Below, piece by piece: positions 1 through 7,018 of a DNA stretch of 23,423 bases. The stretch covers positions 1-23,423 of the forward strand of contig JAZRVI010000035.1 in assembly GCA_045599035.1 (NCBI GenBank), read 5' to 3'. This DNA is from CATZDY01 sp045599035. Lineage in GTDB: Bacteria; Bacillota; Desulfotomaculia; Desulfotomaculales; Desulfocucumaceae. The position numbers and the translations under genes were made by a program. The notes under the pieces were generated by a model that saw only the letters and a list, made by a program, of their open reading frames with translations, was not told the origin of the DNA and made no database searches. Each line of letters opens with the position of its first letter. The first letter of the stretch is position 1.

Positions 1-2
1 AT

Positions 3-89
3 TCTGCTTTAAATGGTCTTACCCCAGCTCAATGTGCCGGTTTGAAGCTTTCAAAAAAACGAAAACGGACATTCTTGCTGGTAGCTTAA
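3..89 (+). CDS. C-terminal tail of a transposase (cut by window edge)
   Basis: An open frame enters from the left edge and stops at a TAA at 87-89. The 28 visible residues begin SALNGLTPAQCAGLKL and end in a basic, hydrophobic tail. A motif of the form 'xLNGxTPAExAGI' is common at the very end of DDE-type transposases, just after the catalytic domain, so I infer an insertion-sequence transposase whose body lies outside the window. It is the only probable gene besides serS on the plus strand, and it converges on rplI with about 55 nt between the stop codons. No terminal inverted repeat could be identified. Too little is visible to name the IS family. Confidence 0.4.
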   Translation, partial: SALNGLTPAQCAGLKLSKKRKRTFLLVA

Positions 90-144
90 ATCGTTTTGGA
101 TTATTTTGAACGAGCTTCTTTCATGTTTACTTTACAGTCCCAGC

Positions 145-594
145 TTATTCCGCCGAAACAATTTCTACTTTTATTTCCACCTGAATGGTTGGGTGCAGCT
201 TAATGATAATCGGAAACTCTCCCACGGTTTTGAGGGGTTCTTTCAACACAATTTTTCTTTTGTCCACAACATAACCAAATTGTTTTTCCAGTTCTTCTCC
301 AATATCCTTATTGTTAATCGCCCCAAAAAGTTTTCCGCCTTCTCCTACTTTACCCACAATTTTAATTTGCAAGTCGGCCATTTTTGCTGCCAATTCCTGG
401 GCATTCTTTTTTTCTTCGGCTTTGCGGTAATCTTCCAAAGCCTTTTGATTGGATAATTCTCTTAATTTTCCTTCGGTAGCCAGGGCAGCCAAACCACGGG
501 GAAAGAGAAAATTATTGGCATAGCCATCAGAAACATTCACAACCTGCCCTTTTTTTCCTTTACCTTTTACATCCTGCAATAAAACAACTTTCAT
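145..594 (-). CDS. rplI: 50S ribosomal protein L9
   Basis: A 149-residue protein of normal bacterial L9 length. L9 binds the base of the L1 stalk on 23S rRNA and helps maintain reading frame. The N-terminal rRNA-binding domain is recognisable from MKVVLLQDVKGKGKKGQVV and the following GYANNFLFPRGLA segment, which is the family signature. A charged helical connector follows (about residues 45-75), then a C-terminal domain with KLFGAINNKDI. The ATG is preceded by a GGGG-type ribosome site that lies inside the end of the upstream membrane protein gene. The two genes are 3 nt apart, so they are probably translationally linked. Confidence 0.97.
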   Translation of the reverse strand: MKVVLLQDVKGKGKKGQVVNVSDGYANNFLFPRGLAALATEGKLRELSNQKALEDYRKAEEKKNAQELAAKMADLQIKIVGKVGEGGKLFGAINNKDIGEELEKQFGYVVDKRKIVLKEPLKTVGEFPIIIKLHPTIQVEIKVEIVSAE

Positions 595-597
595 TTT

Positions 598-1533
598 TCA
601 TTCCCCTTTTCTTTCAAGTTTACGCCGCCAATCTAACAAGGCATCCAAAATGCCCAAAATTGGCAGCAGAATCATAAATAGACCATTTATAATTAAAAAA
701 ACAACCAGCAAAAATTTAAAAAATCCAGCTACCCGCCATTTTTGATTTAGATAAATTACCAGGGATAAACCGGCCAAACCAAAGATAAAACCACATACAT
801 ACAACCAATTGGCTCCAATCAAGTGTAGACTGGATTGTCCAAATTGCCAGCCCAGAAGATAAATTGCCAAGCCCGGAATGACCACCCAAATGCTCGGCCA
901 GGGCAAGTGCCAACGGGAAAACCTGATCGATTCACAAACCGGGAGTTTCCAGTTCTTTAAACCTCTATAGGCCAGATTCCAGGTAATAAGTCCCAAAAAC
1001 AAAGAATAAATTAACAGCATAGAAGGTATTAAATGCAAACACCATTGTACCAGCTCTCCAATGGCCTGGTCAGAAATTTGTCCCTGAGTCAACTCGGCAT
1101 AGCCCTTTAAGGACTGCTGTAAATAAACAGCCATTTCCTGATTCCAGGCCGCAAATTCCTGGGGCATGATCCACCAAAAGGCCAGCAAAAAAAACAACAG
1201 GTTTAAACCGGCTGCTGCCGCCAAAAAGCTTCCTAAGCCCCTCAAATAGTTTTTTTGCTGTTTAAGCAGCCATCCCAACAGCCAGCCCAAAAAAATAATC
1301 TGTCCGGCCAGGAAAACAGCTTCGATCAAACTAATCCACTTTAACCCATATAAGAGCAGCAAAAGCCCAGCCAAGCCAGCAGCCGCCACTCCGACACTTT
1401 TGCCCCCCTGCCGATTCAGCAAAAAAGCCAAAGGAAGCGGCAGCAAAAAAAGAAAAATTAATCCGCCCAGCCAGCAAAACAACAAAGCCAGTCCAGCCAA
1501 AATTATCCAAAGCCCAATTTCTTTAAAATTCAT
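598..1533 (-). CDS. DUF2232 (YybS-like) multi-spanning membrane protein
   Basis: A 311-residue, very hydrophobic protein with about eight predicted membrane segments, starting LWIILAGLALLFCWLGGLIF. It ends in a short basic cytosolic tail (WRRKLERKGE). Position directly upstream of rplI, length and composition fit the DUF2232/YybS family, which in Bacillus also sits near rplI and the S6-SSB-S18 genes. The molecular function of the family is not established; some members resemble the substrate-binding (S) components of ECF transporters. The ATG at 1533 has a GAGG site six bases upstream. Identification rests on context and topology rather than on catalytic motifs. Confidence 0.75.
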   Translation of the reverse strand: MNFKEIGLWIILAGLALLFCWLGGLIFLFLLPLPLAFLLNRQGGKSVGVAAAGLAGLLLLLYGLKWISLIEAVFLAGQIIFLGWLLGWLLKQQKNYLRGLGSFLAAAAGLNLLFFLLAFWWIMPQEFAAWNQEMAVYLQQSLKGYAELTQGQISDQAIGELVQWCLHLIPSMLLIYSLFLGLITWNLAYRGLKNWKLPVCESIRFSRWHLPWPSIWVVIPGLAIYLLGWQFGQSSLHLIGANWLYVCGFIFGLAGLSLVIYLNQKWRVAGFFKFLLVVFLIINGLFMILLPILGILDALLDWRRKLERKGE

Positions 1534-1617
1534 ATTTAACCTCTTTAAGTCTGGATTATTTTCTTATTCGCCGGAAAAAGTTTATTTCCTTTTTGCTGAC
1601 CAGCTTTCCTCTGACTG

Positions 1618-1648
1618 AAAGACCATCCTTCAAATAAGGATGGTCTTT
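1618..1648. terminator. 13-bp hairpin between rpsR and the DUF2232 gene
   Basis: A perfect 13-bp inverted repeat (AAAGACCATCCTT / AAGGATGGTCTTT) with a 5-nt loop. It lies in the 260-nt gap between the S18 operon and the DUF2232 gene. Neither side has a long T-run directly after the stem, so it may be a weak bidirectional terminator or an RNA-stability element. The rest of this gap contains an AT-rich TATAAT-like stretch (minus strand, 1656-1661) without a convincing -35 box. Confidence 0.4.
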
Positions 1649-1754
1649 ATGACACATTATAATAAGGGCATATCTTCAAAATACCCATCCTTCATCCGAA
1701 AACCATCTGGAATAACTCCAAGCCGAACCAAGCCCAATCTTCTGGCCTAATTAT

Positions 1755-1785
1755 TAAAAAACTCCTGCTAAAGCTTAACAGGAGT
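1755..1785 (-). terminator. Intrinsic terminator of the rpsF-ssb-rpsR operon
   Basis: On the minus strand, eight bases after the rpsR stop, a 7-bp stem ACTCCTG/CAGGAGT with an 11-nt loop is followed directly by a run of T (1755-1760). This is a classic Rho-independent terminator. Confidence 0.85.
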
Positions 1786-1793
1786 AATTTTTT

Positions 1794-2024
1794 CTATTCG
1801 GCTGTAAAAGGCAAAAGGGCGATATTGCGAGCTCTTTTGATGGAAGTGGTCAGCATTCTTTGATGCTTGGCACAATTACCGGAAATCCGACGAGGCAGGA
1901 TTTTGCCTCTTTCGGTGACATACTTCTTCAGGCAATGGACATCTTTATAATCAATTTCTTCCACCTTGTCTACGCAAAAAGCACATACCCGCTTTTTACC
2001 TCTGCGTCCACGATCACGTTTCAC
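1794..2024 (-). CDS. rpsR: 30S ribosomal protein S18
   Basis: A 76-residue S18, which forms a heterodimer with S6 on the central domain of 16S rRNA. The family core KILPRRISGNCAKHQRMLT is present, followed by a basic helix KRARNIALLPF. Cysteines at 14, 17, 31 and 51 (CAFC, then C31 and C51) mark the zinc-binding 'C+' form of S18, as opposed to the zinc-free paralogue. The start is GTG at 2024, with AGGAGG about nine bases upstream. It is the last gene of the S6-SSB-S18 operon, 17 nt after ssb. Confidence 0.97.
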   Translation of the reverse strand: MKRDRGRRGKKRVCAFCVDKVEEIDYKDVHCLKKYVTERGKILPRRISGNCAKHQRMLTTSIKRARNIALLPFTAE

Positions 2025-2041
2025 TTGGATTCTCCTCCTTA

Positions 2042-2455
2042 CTAAAAGGGCATATCATCATCCACAAAGCTAACTTCGCTGGCAAAGCTTTCTTCCTTAT
2101 TCGGAGCAGTCGGTCGGGACACAGTCCCCTGATCTTCTTTCGCCCGATCCAGAAAACGAACATTTTCAGCAATTACTTCGGCTGCTTTGCGGCGAATCCC
2201 CTGACTGTCATCATAGCTTCTAATCTGCAACCTGCCATCCACGGCAACCAAACGCCCTTTTCCAAGATAGTTGGCACAATTTTCCGCAGCCTTACTCCAA
2301 ACCACAATATCAATAAAGTCAGTTTCCTTTTGGCCATCCTTACCAAAACGCCGATCCACAGCTATGGTAAATTTGGTAACCGGAGTTCCGCTGGGAGTAT
2401 ATCGAATTTCAGGGTCATGGGTCAATCTCCCGATCAAAACTATCCTGTTGAGCAT
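2042..2455 (-). CDS. ssb: Single-stranded DNA-binding protein
   Basis: A 137-residue SSB that coats single-stranded DNA during replication and repair. The N-terminal OB fold begins MLNRIVLIGRLTHDPEIRYT and extends to about residue 105 (family motif YLGKGRLVAVDGRLQIRSY). A short acidic linker leads to the C-terminal tip DDDMPF, the conserved docking site for partner proteins. The ATG at 2455 has a GAGGTG site. It is the middle gene of the operon, between rpsF (20-nt gap) and rpsR (17-nt gap), the usual order in Firmicutes. Confidence 0.97.
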   Translation of the reverse strand: MLNRIVLIGRLTHDPEIRYTPSGTPVTKFTIAVDRRFGKDGQKETDFIDIVVWSKAAENCANYLGKGRLVAVDGRLQIRSYDDSQGIRRKAAEVIAENVRFLDRAKEDQGTVSRPTAPNKEESFASEVSFVDDDMPF

Positions 2456-2475
2456 TTTATCACCTCAAGTGCAAA

Positions 2476-2766
2476 TTATTTTTCTTCCAACCGGACAATA
2501 ATGTGGCGAATAATATCATCACTGATCTTATAAACCCGATCCAGTTCTTTGATGGTTGCCGGTTCCCCATCGAAATTAACCAAAACATAATAGCCTTCTT
2601 TGACATGATTAATTTCGTAAGCCAACCGTTTTTTGCCCCACTTATCAATATTGGTGATTTCTCCGCCATTATTGGTAATAATTCCAGTAAATTTTTCAAT
2701 TACTCCAGCAGTTTGTTCTTCTTCCAGATCCGGACGAATCACAAAAACGGTTTCGTATTTACGCAT
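2476..2766 (-). CDS. rpsF: 30S ribosomal protein S6
   Basis: A 96-residue S6, the partner of S18 in the small subunit platform. It begins MRKYETVFVIRPDLEEEQ and contains the KWGKKRLAYEINHVKEGYYVLVNF core and the DIIRHIIVRLEE end typical of the family. It is the first gene of the operon; ATG at 2766 with GGGAGGTG upstream. Expression is probably feedback-controlled by the S6:S18 complex through the leader described at 2767-2830. Confidence 0.97.
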   Translation of the reverse strand: MRKYETVFVIRPDLEEEQTAGVIEKFTGIITNNGGEITNIDKWGKKRLAYEINHVKEGYYVLVNFDGEPATIKELDRVYKISDDIIRHIIVRLEEK

Positions 2767-2830
2767 TTTTTCACCTCCCTACGGACTTAAAGCGGCTCTT
2801 TACAGAGCAGGGCTCATTCATAACATTTTG
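2767..2830 (-). promoter_or_regulatory. rpsF 5' leader, possible S6:S18 autoregulatory RNA
   Basis: The transcribed leader holds a small hairpin (GCTCT-GTAA-AGAGC). Flanking it are CCCT and AGGG segments that can pair with each other, the AGGG overlapping the ribosome site GGGAGG. A CCG triplet lies just before the AGGG (GTCCGTAGGG). S6:S18-responsive leaders in many bacteria carry a conserved CCG near the rpsF ribosome site that mimics the 16S binding site. The match here is by eye, not by covariance model. Confidence 0.5.
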
Positions 2831-2859
2831 ATTATACCACTTCAGCCAATTTGAAGCAA
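2831..2859 (-). promoter_or_regulatory. Sigma-A type promoter of rpsF-ssb-rpsR
   Basis: Minus strand: -35 TTGCTT (2854-2859), 17-nt spacer, -10 TATAAT (2831-2836). Transcription would begin near 2824, giving a leader of about 57 nt before rpsF. Confidence 0.8.
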
Positions 2860-2870
2860 CTACTTTTTCC

Positions 2871-2912
2871 AAAAAATAACCTCAAAATCTTCCAGCCAGA
2901 TTTTGAGGTTAT
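2871..2912 (-). terminator. Intrinsic terminator of the M23 peptidase gene
   Basis: Downstream of the peptidase stop, a perfect 15-bp stem (ATAACCTCAAAATCT and its complement) with a 7-nt loop is followed by five T on the minus strand. It separates this gene from the S6 operon promoter only 12 nt further on. Confidence 0.9.
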
Positions 2913-2919
2913 CAAATTA

Positions 2920-4305
2920 TTATTGTTCCAAAAGAATCAACGGATTTTGAGGTGATCCGTTTACAATGGTTTCAAAGTGCAAATGCGGACCGGTGCTGTT
3001 GCCGGTTGAACCCAATTTGCCGATTGCTTCACCAGCTTTGACCTTTTGGCTAACCTGCACATCATAGGCCGAAAGGTGAGCATAGCGGGTTACCAGTCCG
3101 TTGCCATGATCAAGCAAAATCTGATTGCCGTAACCATCATTAAAATTGCCAGCTTTAATCACCACTCCGGGAGCCGCTGCATAAATTGGATCGCCGGTAC
3201 TGCCGCCAAAGTCAGTTCCGGCGTGCAGACGACCCCATCTCGTGCCAAAATTGGAGGTAATAACTCCGCTGCAAGGACGATATAAATGCCCGCTGCTATT
3301 GAACGAACCAACTGCTACAATTTGATTCTGCGGCTCCAGAGTAACTGTTTCCTGTACAACCTCTGTGCTTTCCAACACGCCATTGCGTTTGGTAACTTTA
3401 TTTACTATCTGTTTTTCGCCGTTTTTGCCTTCCTGGACGATTTTTTCCTGACCATAATTCAGGTTTTCATCCTCCACTTCTTCAATTTCAAAATTAATTG
3501 GCTGCGTTTCTTCCACTGTTTTAACTGACAGAACATCAACCCAAGCACCCGGACAAACTAATTTAATCTTTTGCCCCACATTAATTCGGTCGAGATTAAG
3601 TCCTGGATTTAAAGAAGCAAATTCGCTCAAAGAAAGCTCGCAGGAACGAGCCAGACTGTAAGAGGTATCCCCAGCTTTAATCGTATAATCTATGGGTATT
3701 TTTTTACCCTGAGTTAAAATTTTTAAAGCCTGAGAGCGGTTGGAAATTTGATCCAGACTTACCTTGGCAGTTAAGGTTTCCAGGTTTTGAGCCAAATAAA
3801 CCTCTGCACCTTCTTCCTGGTAAGGCTGCATCAACTCATTCAAAACAGCTTCAACTTCGACTTGGTTCAGCATATATAGCAAAATCTCACCATTTAATTT
3901 AACCGAAAGAGCATTGCTCAAATCAAAATAACGATCCTGAGCCAAAGCTTGCTTTAAAGTTTCACCAGTTAAAACATTGGATTGTTTAGCCGTAACCTGG
4001 GTAACCTGCAAATTGGTGCTTAGACCATTTTGCAACCCCCAGGTTTTAGCTTTATCAATCAATAATTCTTCGATAATTTCCTTGGCTTCTGTCTGGTTGG
4101 AAACCTGGCAGACTATTTCACCATTCAATTCCACGGCTCCGATTATGGTATAACTGTTGCTGAAAGCCGCAAAGCTCATTACCATCAAAGTTGCAATGAC
4201 CAAACTCAAGATATAGCCTATTTTGATATTTTGCACCTTATTCAGCCAGCGTTTCATGCCAGAAACATTTTTTTCGTTTAGAGTCGTTTTGTTGTCCTGA
4301 TCCAT
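2920..4305 (-). CDS. Membrane-anchored LysM/G5/M23 peptidoglycan endopeptidase
   Basis: About 461 residues. A single membrane anchor (near residues 28-48, IGYILSLVIATLMVMSFAAF) follows a short cytosolic tail. A poorly conserved extracellular region comes next, then a LysM domain (IDYTIKAGDTSYSLARSCELS, ending NVGQKIKLVCP) that binds peptidoglycan glycan, then a G5-like segment (KIVQEGKNGEKQIVNKVTKRNG). The C-terminal M23 (LytM) metallopeptidase domain carries the zinc motif HAGTD, the catalytic YAHLS and the zinc ligands HLHFE, so it should be active against peptide cross-links. ATG at 4305 is chosen because AAGGGA lies six bases upstream; a longer frame begins with TTG at 4347, and an ATG at 4332 has its GAGG too close. 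It is transcribed alone. DipM/SpoIIQ-like roles are possible but not shown. Confidence 0.9.
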   Translation of the reverse strand: MDQDNKTTLNEKNVSGMKRWLNKVQNIKIGYILSLVIATLMVMSFAAFSNSYTIIGAVELNGEIVCQVSNQTEAKEIIEELLIDKAKTWGLQNGLSTNLQVTQVTAKQSNVLTGETLKQALAQDRYFDLSNALSVKLNGEILLYMLNQVEVEAVLNELMQPYQEEGAEVYLAQNLETLTAKVSLDQISNRSQALKILTQGKKIPIDYTIKAGDTSYSLARSCELSLSEFASLNPGLNLDRINVGQKIKLVCPGAWVDVLSVKTVEETQPINFEIEEVEDENLNYGQEKIVQEGKNGEKQIVNKVTKRNGVLESTEVVQETVTLEPQNQIVAVGSFNSSGHLYRPCSGVITSNFGTRWGRLHAGTDFGGSTGDPIYAAAPGVVIKAGNFNDGYGNQILLDHGNGLVTRYAHLSAYDVQVSQKVKAGEAIGKLGSTGNSTGPHLHFETIVNGSPQNPLILLEQ

Positions 4306-4388
4306 AAATTTTCCCTTGCTTAAAGGAGACATCACCTCTTCATTCAAATTTGGGGGAAAACAGTTCTAAGCTTGACTGTTCTGGCCAA

Positions 4389-4417
4389 AGTATAGCATAA
4401 GGAACGAATTTATGCAA
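4389..4417 (-). promoter_or_regulatory. Promoter of the M23 peptidase gene
   Basis: Minus strand: -35 TTGCAT (4412-4417), 17-nt spacer, -10 TATACT (4389-4394). The gap behind it (4418-4561) has no clear terminator for the SCIFF maturase gene. Confidence 0.75.
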
Positions 4418-4561
4418 ATCATCCAAAGGGGGTGTGCTTTGAAAATTCCTGCCTGACCTTTTTTCTACTTTTTTACAAAGCGGGATTTTTTGCATTTACT
4501 CCTGATAGCTCCAGAATTCGCCCCAATCCAAAATTAATTTTCCTGTTTTTAGATAGGTTTT

Positions 4562-5911
4562 TTAAGAGTTTTTGCTCTCTTGAACCGCCTGTAAGTAAAG
4601 TGAACATTCTATTCTTTTTCGCATCAAATGACAGGCAAAAGTATCCGGCTGACTCAAATTCCCATTACGGGCAAAGGCCGCCGCATGGCATCCCCCGCTG
4701 CAATAAAATTTGGCCCAACACTTCCGACATTCCGGCTTGGCATAAACATGAGCCGCCAAAAATTTTTCCCGCAGATCTTCCTTTTGAATCCCTTGCCAAA
4801 CATCACCAATCTTAAAGTTTTCCTGTCCCACAAATTGATGACAGGGGAATAGATCTCCGTCCGGAGCAACCGCAAAATATTCCACCCCAGCATTGCAGCC
4901 GGTCAAACGCTTGGGCAAACAAGTTTCCCCGCCAATATTAAAATGGAAAAAACGAAATTCCTGCTCTGTCCCCTGCTTTTCCAGCCAAAATTCAGCCAGG
5001 CGTTCATATTCTGCTTCAATTTGGGGCAAGTCCTCCGGCCTCAAGGCATATTCTTCCTCTGGTGCCGCAATAACCGGTTCCAGAGAGATTTCCTTAAAGC
5101 CTTCCGCCACCATTTGCCGAACATCCTGGCTGAAATCCAAATTATAGTGGGTATAAGTTCCCCGCACATAATATTGAGAATGACCCCGCAAGGCCAAAAG
5201 CTCCTTAATCCGGGAAACTACCAGGGCATAAGAATCCCCTCCCCCAGCCAAAGGCCGCATTCGATTATGTACCTCTGGCCGCCCATCCAGACTTAAAACT
5301 ACTGGCATTTTATAGGCATTAATAAAATCCATAGTTTTGCGATCTAATAACAAGGTGTTGGTGGTCAGGGTAAATTGAATAATCTTATCCAATTCCTGGG
5401 CTCGTCTTTCTCCGTATTCTACCAAAGAAAACATTACTTCTGTATTTAATAAAGGTTCTCCGCCGAAAAAGTCAACCTCCACCCGTTTACGCTTGCCGCT
5501 TTGCTCCAAAAGCAGTTCCAAAGCCTGTTTGCCCACTTCTTCGCTCATCAGGCCGGAAGGCCCACCAAATTTGCCTTGGCCGGCAAAGCAATATTTGCAG
5601 GCCAAATTGCAATCATGAGCCAAATGCAGACATAAAGCCTTGATAATTTTACCATTCACTGGATGATATTCCCCTTGCAAAGGATCTTCACTAAAAAGCT
5701 GTTCTTCCGCTTTCAGGCCGTCCAAAGCTGCCCAAACCTCCAGAATGTCCTTGTTCTCATATTTCCCTTGATATTTTTGCTGAATATCTTCCAGGCTTAA
5801 AAGAGGATAATCATCCAGCATTTCCCAGGCCAACTCATCTACCCGATGCAAGGATCCGCTATAAACATCCAGAACCAATCGGTAATCACCAATTTTAAAT
5901 TTATGAATCAT
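4562..5911 (-). CDS. scfB: SCIFF radical SAM maturase (thioether-forming)
   Basis: About 449 residues. This enzyme is expected to cross-link cysteines of the SCIFF peptide encoded just upstream, forming thioether bonds by radical SAM chemistry. An N-terminal peptide-recognition region (HKFKIGDYRLVLDVYSGSLH, residues 3-22) precedes the radical SAM motif CNLACKYC at 101-108 (CX3CX2C), with FFGGEPLLN about 40 residues on, the family's SAM-binding GGEP. The C-terminal SPASM region holds auxiliary cluster cysteines: CLPKRLTGC, then PCHQF, then CRKCWAKFYCSGGC and a final TFACHL. ATG at 5911 is chosen because GGAGG lies five bases upstream; a TTG at 5935 would add eight residues and run through the hairpin. 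The adjacent precursor gene makes the assignment firm. Confidence 0.95.
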   Translation of the reverse strand: MIHKFKIGDYRLVLDVYSGSLHRVDELAWEMLDDYPLLSLEDIQQKYQGKYENKDILEVWAALDGLKAEEQLFSEDPLQGEYHPVNGKIIKALCLHLAHDCNLACKYCFAGQGKFGGPSGLMSEEVGKQALELLLEQSGKRKRVEVDFFGGEPLLNTEVMFSLVEYGERRAQELDKIIQFTLTTNTLLLDRKTMDFINAYKMPVVLSLDGRPEVHNRMRPLAGGGDSYALVVSRIKELLALRGHSQYYVRGTYTHYNLDFSQDVRQMVAEGFKEISLEPVIAAPEEEYALRPEDLPQIEAEYERLAEFWLEKQGTEQEFRFFHFNIGGETCLPKRLTGCNAGVEYFAVAPDGDLFPCHQFVGQENFKIGDVWQGIQKEDLREKFLAAHVYAKPECRKCWAKFYCSGGCHAAAFARNGNLSQPDTFACHLMRKRIECSLYLQAVQESKNS

Positions 5912-5926
5912 TTTTCCTCCAAAATA

Positions 5927-5959
5927 AAAACCCAATCCTAAAAGAAGGATCAGGGTTTT
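5927..5959 (-). terminator. Hairpin between the SCIFF precursor and its maturase
   Basis: On the minus strand, 6 nt after the precursor stop, AAAACCC-TG-ATCCT can pair with AGGAT-T-GGGTTTT, followed by TTATTTT. The shape is that of a leaky intrinsic terminator. It ends at the edge of the maturase ribosome site, so it could both reduce read-through and protect the short precursor message, giving more peptide than enzyme. Confidence 0.65.
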
Positions 5960-5965
5960 AGATTC

Positions 5966-6109
5966 TTATTTGTTTTCATTGACACAAGCCTGATTACCTA
6001 CCGTGCAGGAAGTTTTGCAGGCCGATTGGCAAGAGGTTTGACATTCTCCGCAGCCCCGGTTTTGCAAAGTAGCCTTCAAGGTACCTTTGCTGATAGTTTG
6101 AATATGCAA
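5966..6109 (-). CDS. scfA: SCIFF ribosomally made peptide precursor (six cysteines)
   Basis: A 47-residue peptide, shorter than most ORF cut-offs. It has a leader MHIQTISKGTLKATLQNRG and then six cysteines at 20, 23, 27, 31, 35 and 42 (CGECQTSCQSACKTSC, then GNQAC). This is the defining pattern of the SCIFF family ('six cysteines in forty-five residues'), a near-universal clostridial RiPP precursor. The start is TTG at 6109, with an AAGGGGGA ribosome site seven bases upstream; no ATG is available. It has its own promoter and is followed by a hairpin and then the maturase. The biological role of mature SCIFF peptides is unsettled. Confidence 0.95.
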   Translation of the reverse strand: MHIQTISKGTLKATLQNRGCGECQTSCQSACKTSCTVGNQACVNENK

Positions 6110-6142
6110 TTTTTCGTCCCCCTTAAAATTTTTACTGGTTTT

Positions 6143-6171
6143 ATTTTAATATGAGCAAGCACAAAATACAA
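6143..6171 (-). promoter_or_regulatory. Promoter of the SCIFF precursor
   Basis: Minus strand: -35 TTGTAT (6166-6171), 17-nt spacer, -10 TAAAAT (6143-6148). It lies immediately after the acetolactate decarboxylase stop and gives a leader of roughly 27 nt before the TTG start. Confidence 0.65.
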
Positions 6172-6180
6172 GGTTTTCCT

Positions 6181-6966
6181 TTATTTTTTCAAGAGAGTTT
6201 TGGTCAAAACACTACCCAAATCCAATTTGGCAAAATCCTGCGTTTCAGGCAGTATCAAATAAAATTTATCCGTACGGTCAAATTCCGCATAAGCTTCCAC
6301 AAAAGACACATCCAGAACATGGCCGCCCCTGGTTTTATCCTCAGAAATAAAGTGCATATGCCAGCCAGGTTCATTAAGACCGTCAAAATAGGCCGGACAA
6401 TATAGAGCAACTAAAGTACCTTTCTGATTCATATAAGTAAATTCCTCCTGATCTTTTGCCAAGACCTGCTCCAAACTTGGATAAGGTTCGCTTTGAGCAT
6501 GGGGAGCACGCACTTTTACTTTTTGAAAGGTTCCGGTAATTTTTGCCAGATAAAAACAGTTGACGCTTTTCGGCGAAATTAAAAGAGTTAATTGTTTTTC
6601 CAGGTTGCTTAAATTGGGCGAATCCTTTAAGGCAACTGAAAAATCAACTTTAAAGGAGCTGAGAGAAGCAAAAGGAGTAGTTTCCTGCTGATTGGCCTGA
6701 ACTACCGAACCATCAGCCAATGCCTGATAACAAATTCCGTCCAGAACAATCATTTCTCCATCCAGACCGTCAAAGGTACCCACTCCAAAATCCCCATAGT
6801 TCAGCAAATCCTTAACTGACATTACACCATGATAATCACCTTGCTGCAAAGCCTTCAGAGTTGAAACTTGAACTAAACATTCATCAGGCTCCAAAGGATT
6901 ACAGGCAGTTAAGCCAAAAACCAGCAGGGCAATCAAAGTATAAATTAAGAATTGGTATCTTTTCAT
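6181..6966 (-). CDS. alsD: Alpha-acetolactate decarboxylase, predicted lipoprotein
   Basis: A 261-residue zinc enzyme that converts 2-acetolactate to acetoin and CO2. The family core is clear: KDLLNYGDFGVGTFDGLDGE at about 52-71 with E71, RAPHAQ with R153, and the zinc ligands H203, H205 and H216 in WHMHFISEDKTRGGH. All expected catalytic and zinc residues appear to be present. Unusually, the protein starts with KR, a hydrophobic stretch and the lipobox LTAC (C22), a signal for export and lipid anchoring; most AlsD proteins are cytosolic, although a secreted form is known from Bacillus brevis. ATG at 6966 is preceded by GGAGAGGAG at the rather long distance of 12 nt; upstream ATG at 6996 lies before that site. 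It follows vanW by 52 nt without a terminator. No acetolactate synthase is visible here. Confidence 0.9.
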   Translation of the reverse strand: MKRYQFLIYTLIALLVFGLTACNPLEPDECLVQVSTLKALQQGDYHGVMSVKDLLNYGDFGVGTFDGLDGEMIVLDGICYQALADGSVVQANQQETTPFASLSSFKVDFSVALKDSPNLSNLEKQLTLLISPKSVNCFYLAKITGTFQKVKVRAPHAQSEPYPSLEQVLAKDQEEFTYMNQKGTLVALYCPAYFDGLNEPGWHMHFISEDKTRGGHVLDVSFVEAYAEFDRTDKFYLILPETQDFAKLDLGSVLTKTLLKK

Positions 6967-7018
6967 TAAATAAATGCACTCCTCTCCAATATGCACCTGA
7001 TTTTTAAATTAACGGCTT

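Noticed and set aside
4341..4500. 51-codon minus-strand ORF starting with an ATG preceded by AGGAG
   Set aside because: The ribosome site is only three bases from the ATG, and the frame runs through the M23 promoter and leader. Composition looks random.
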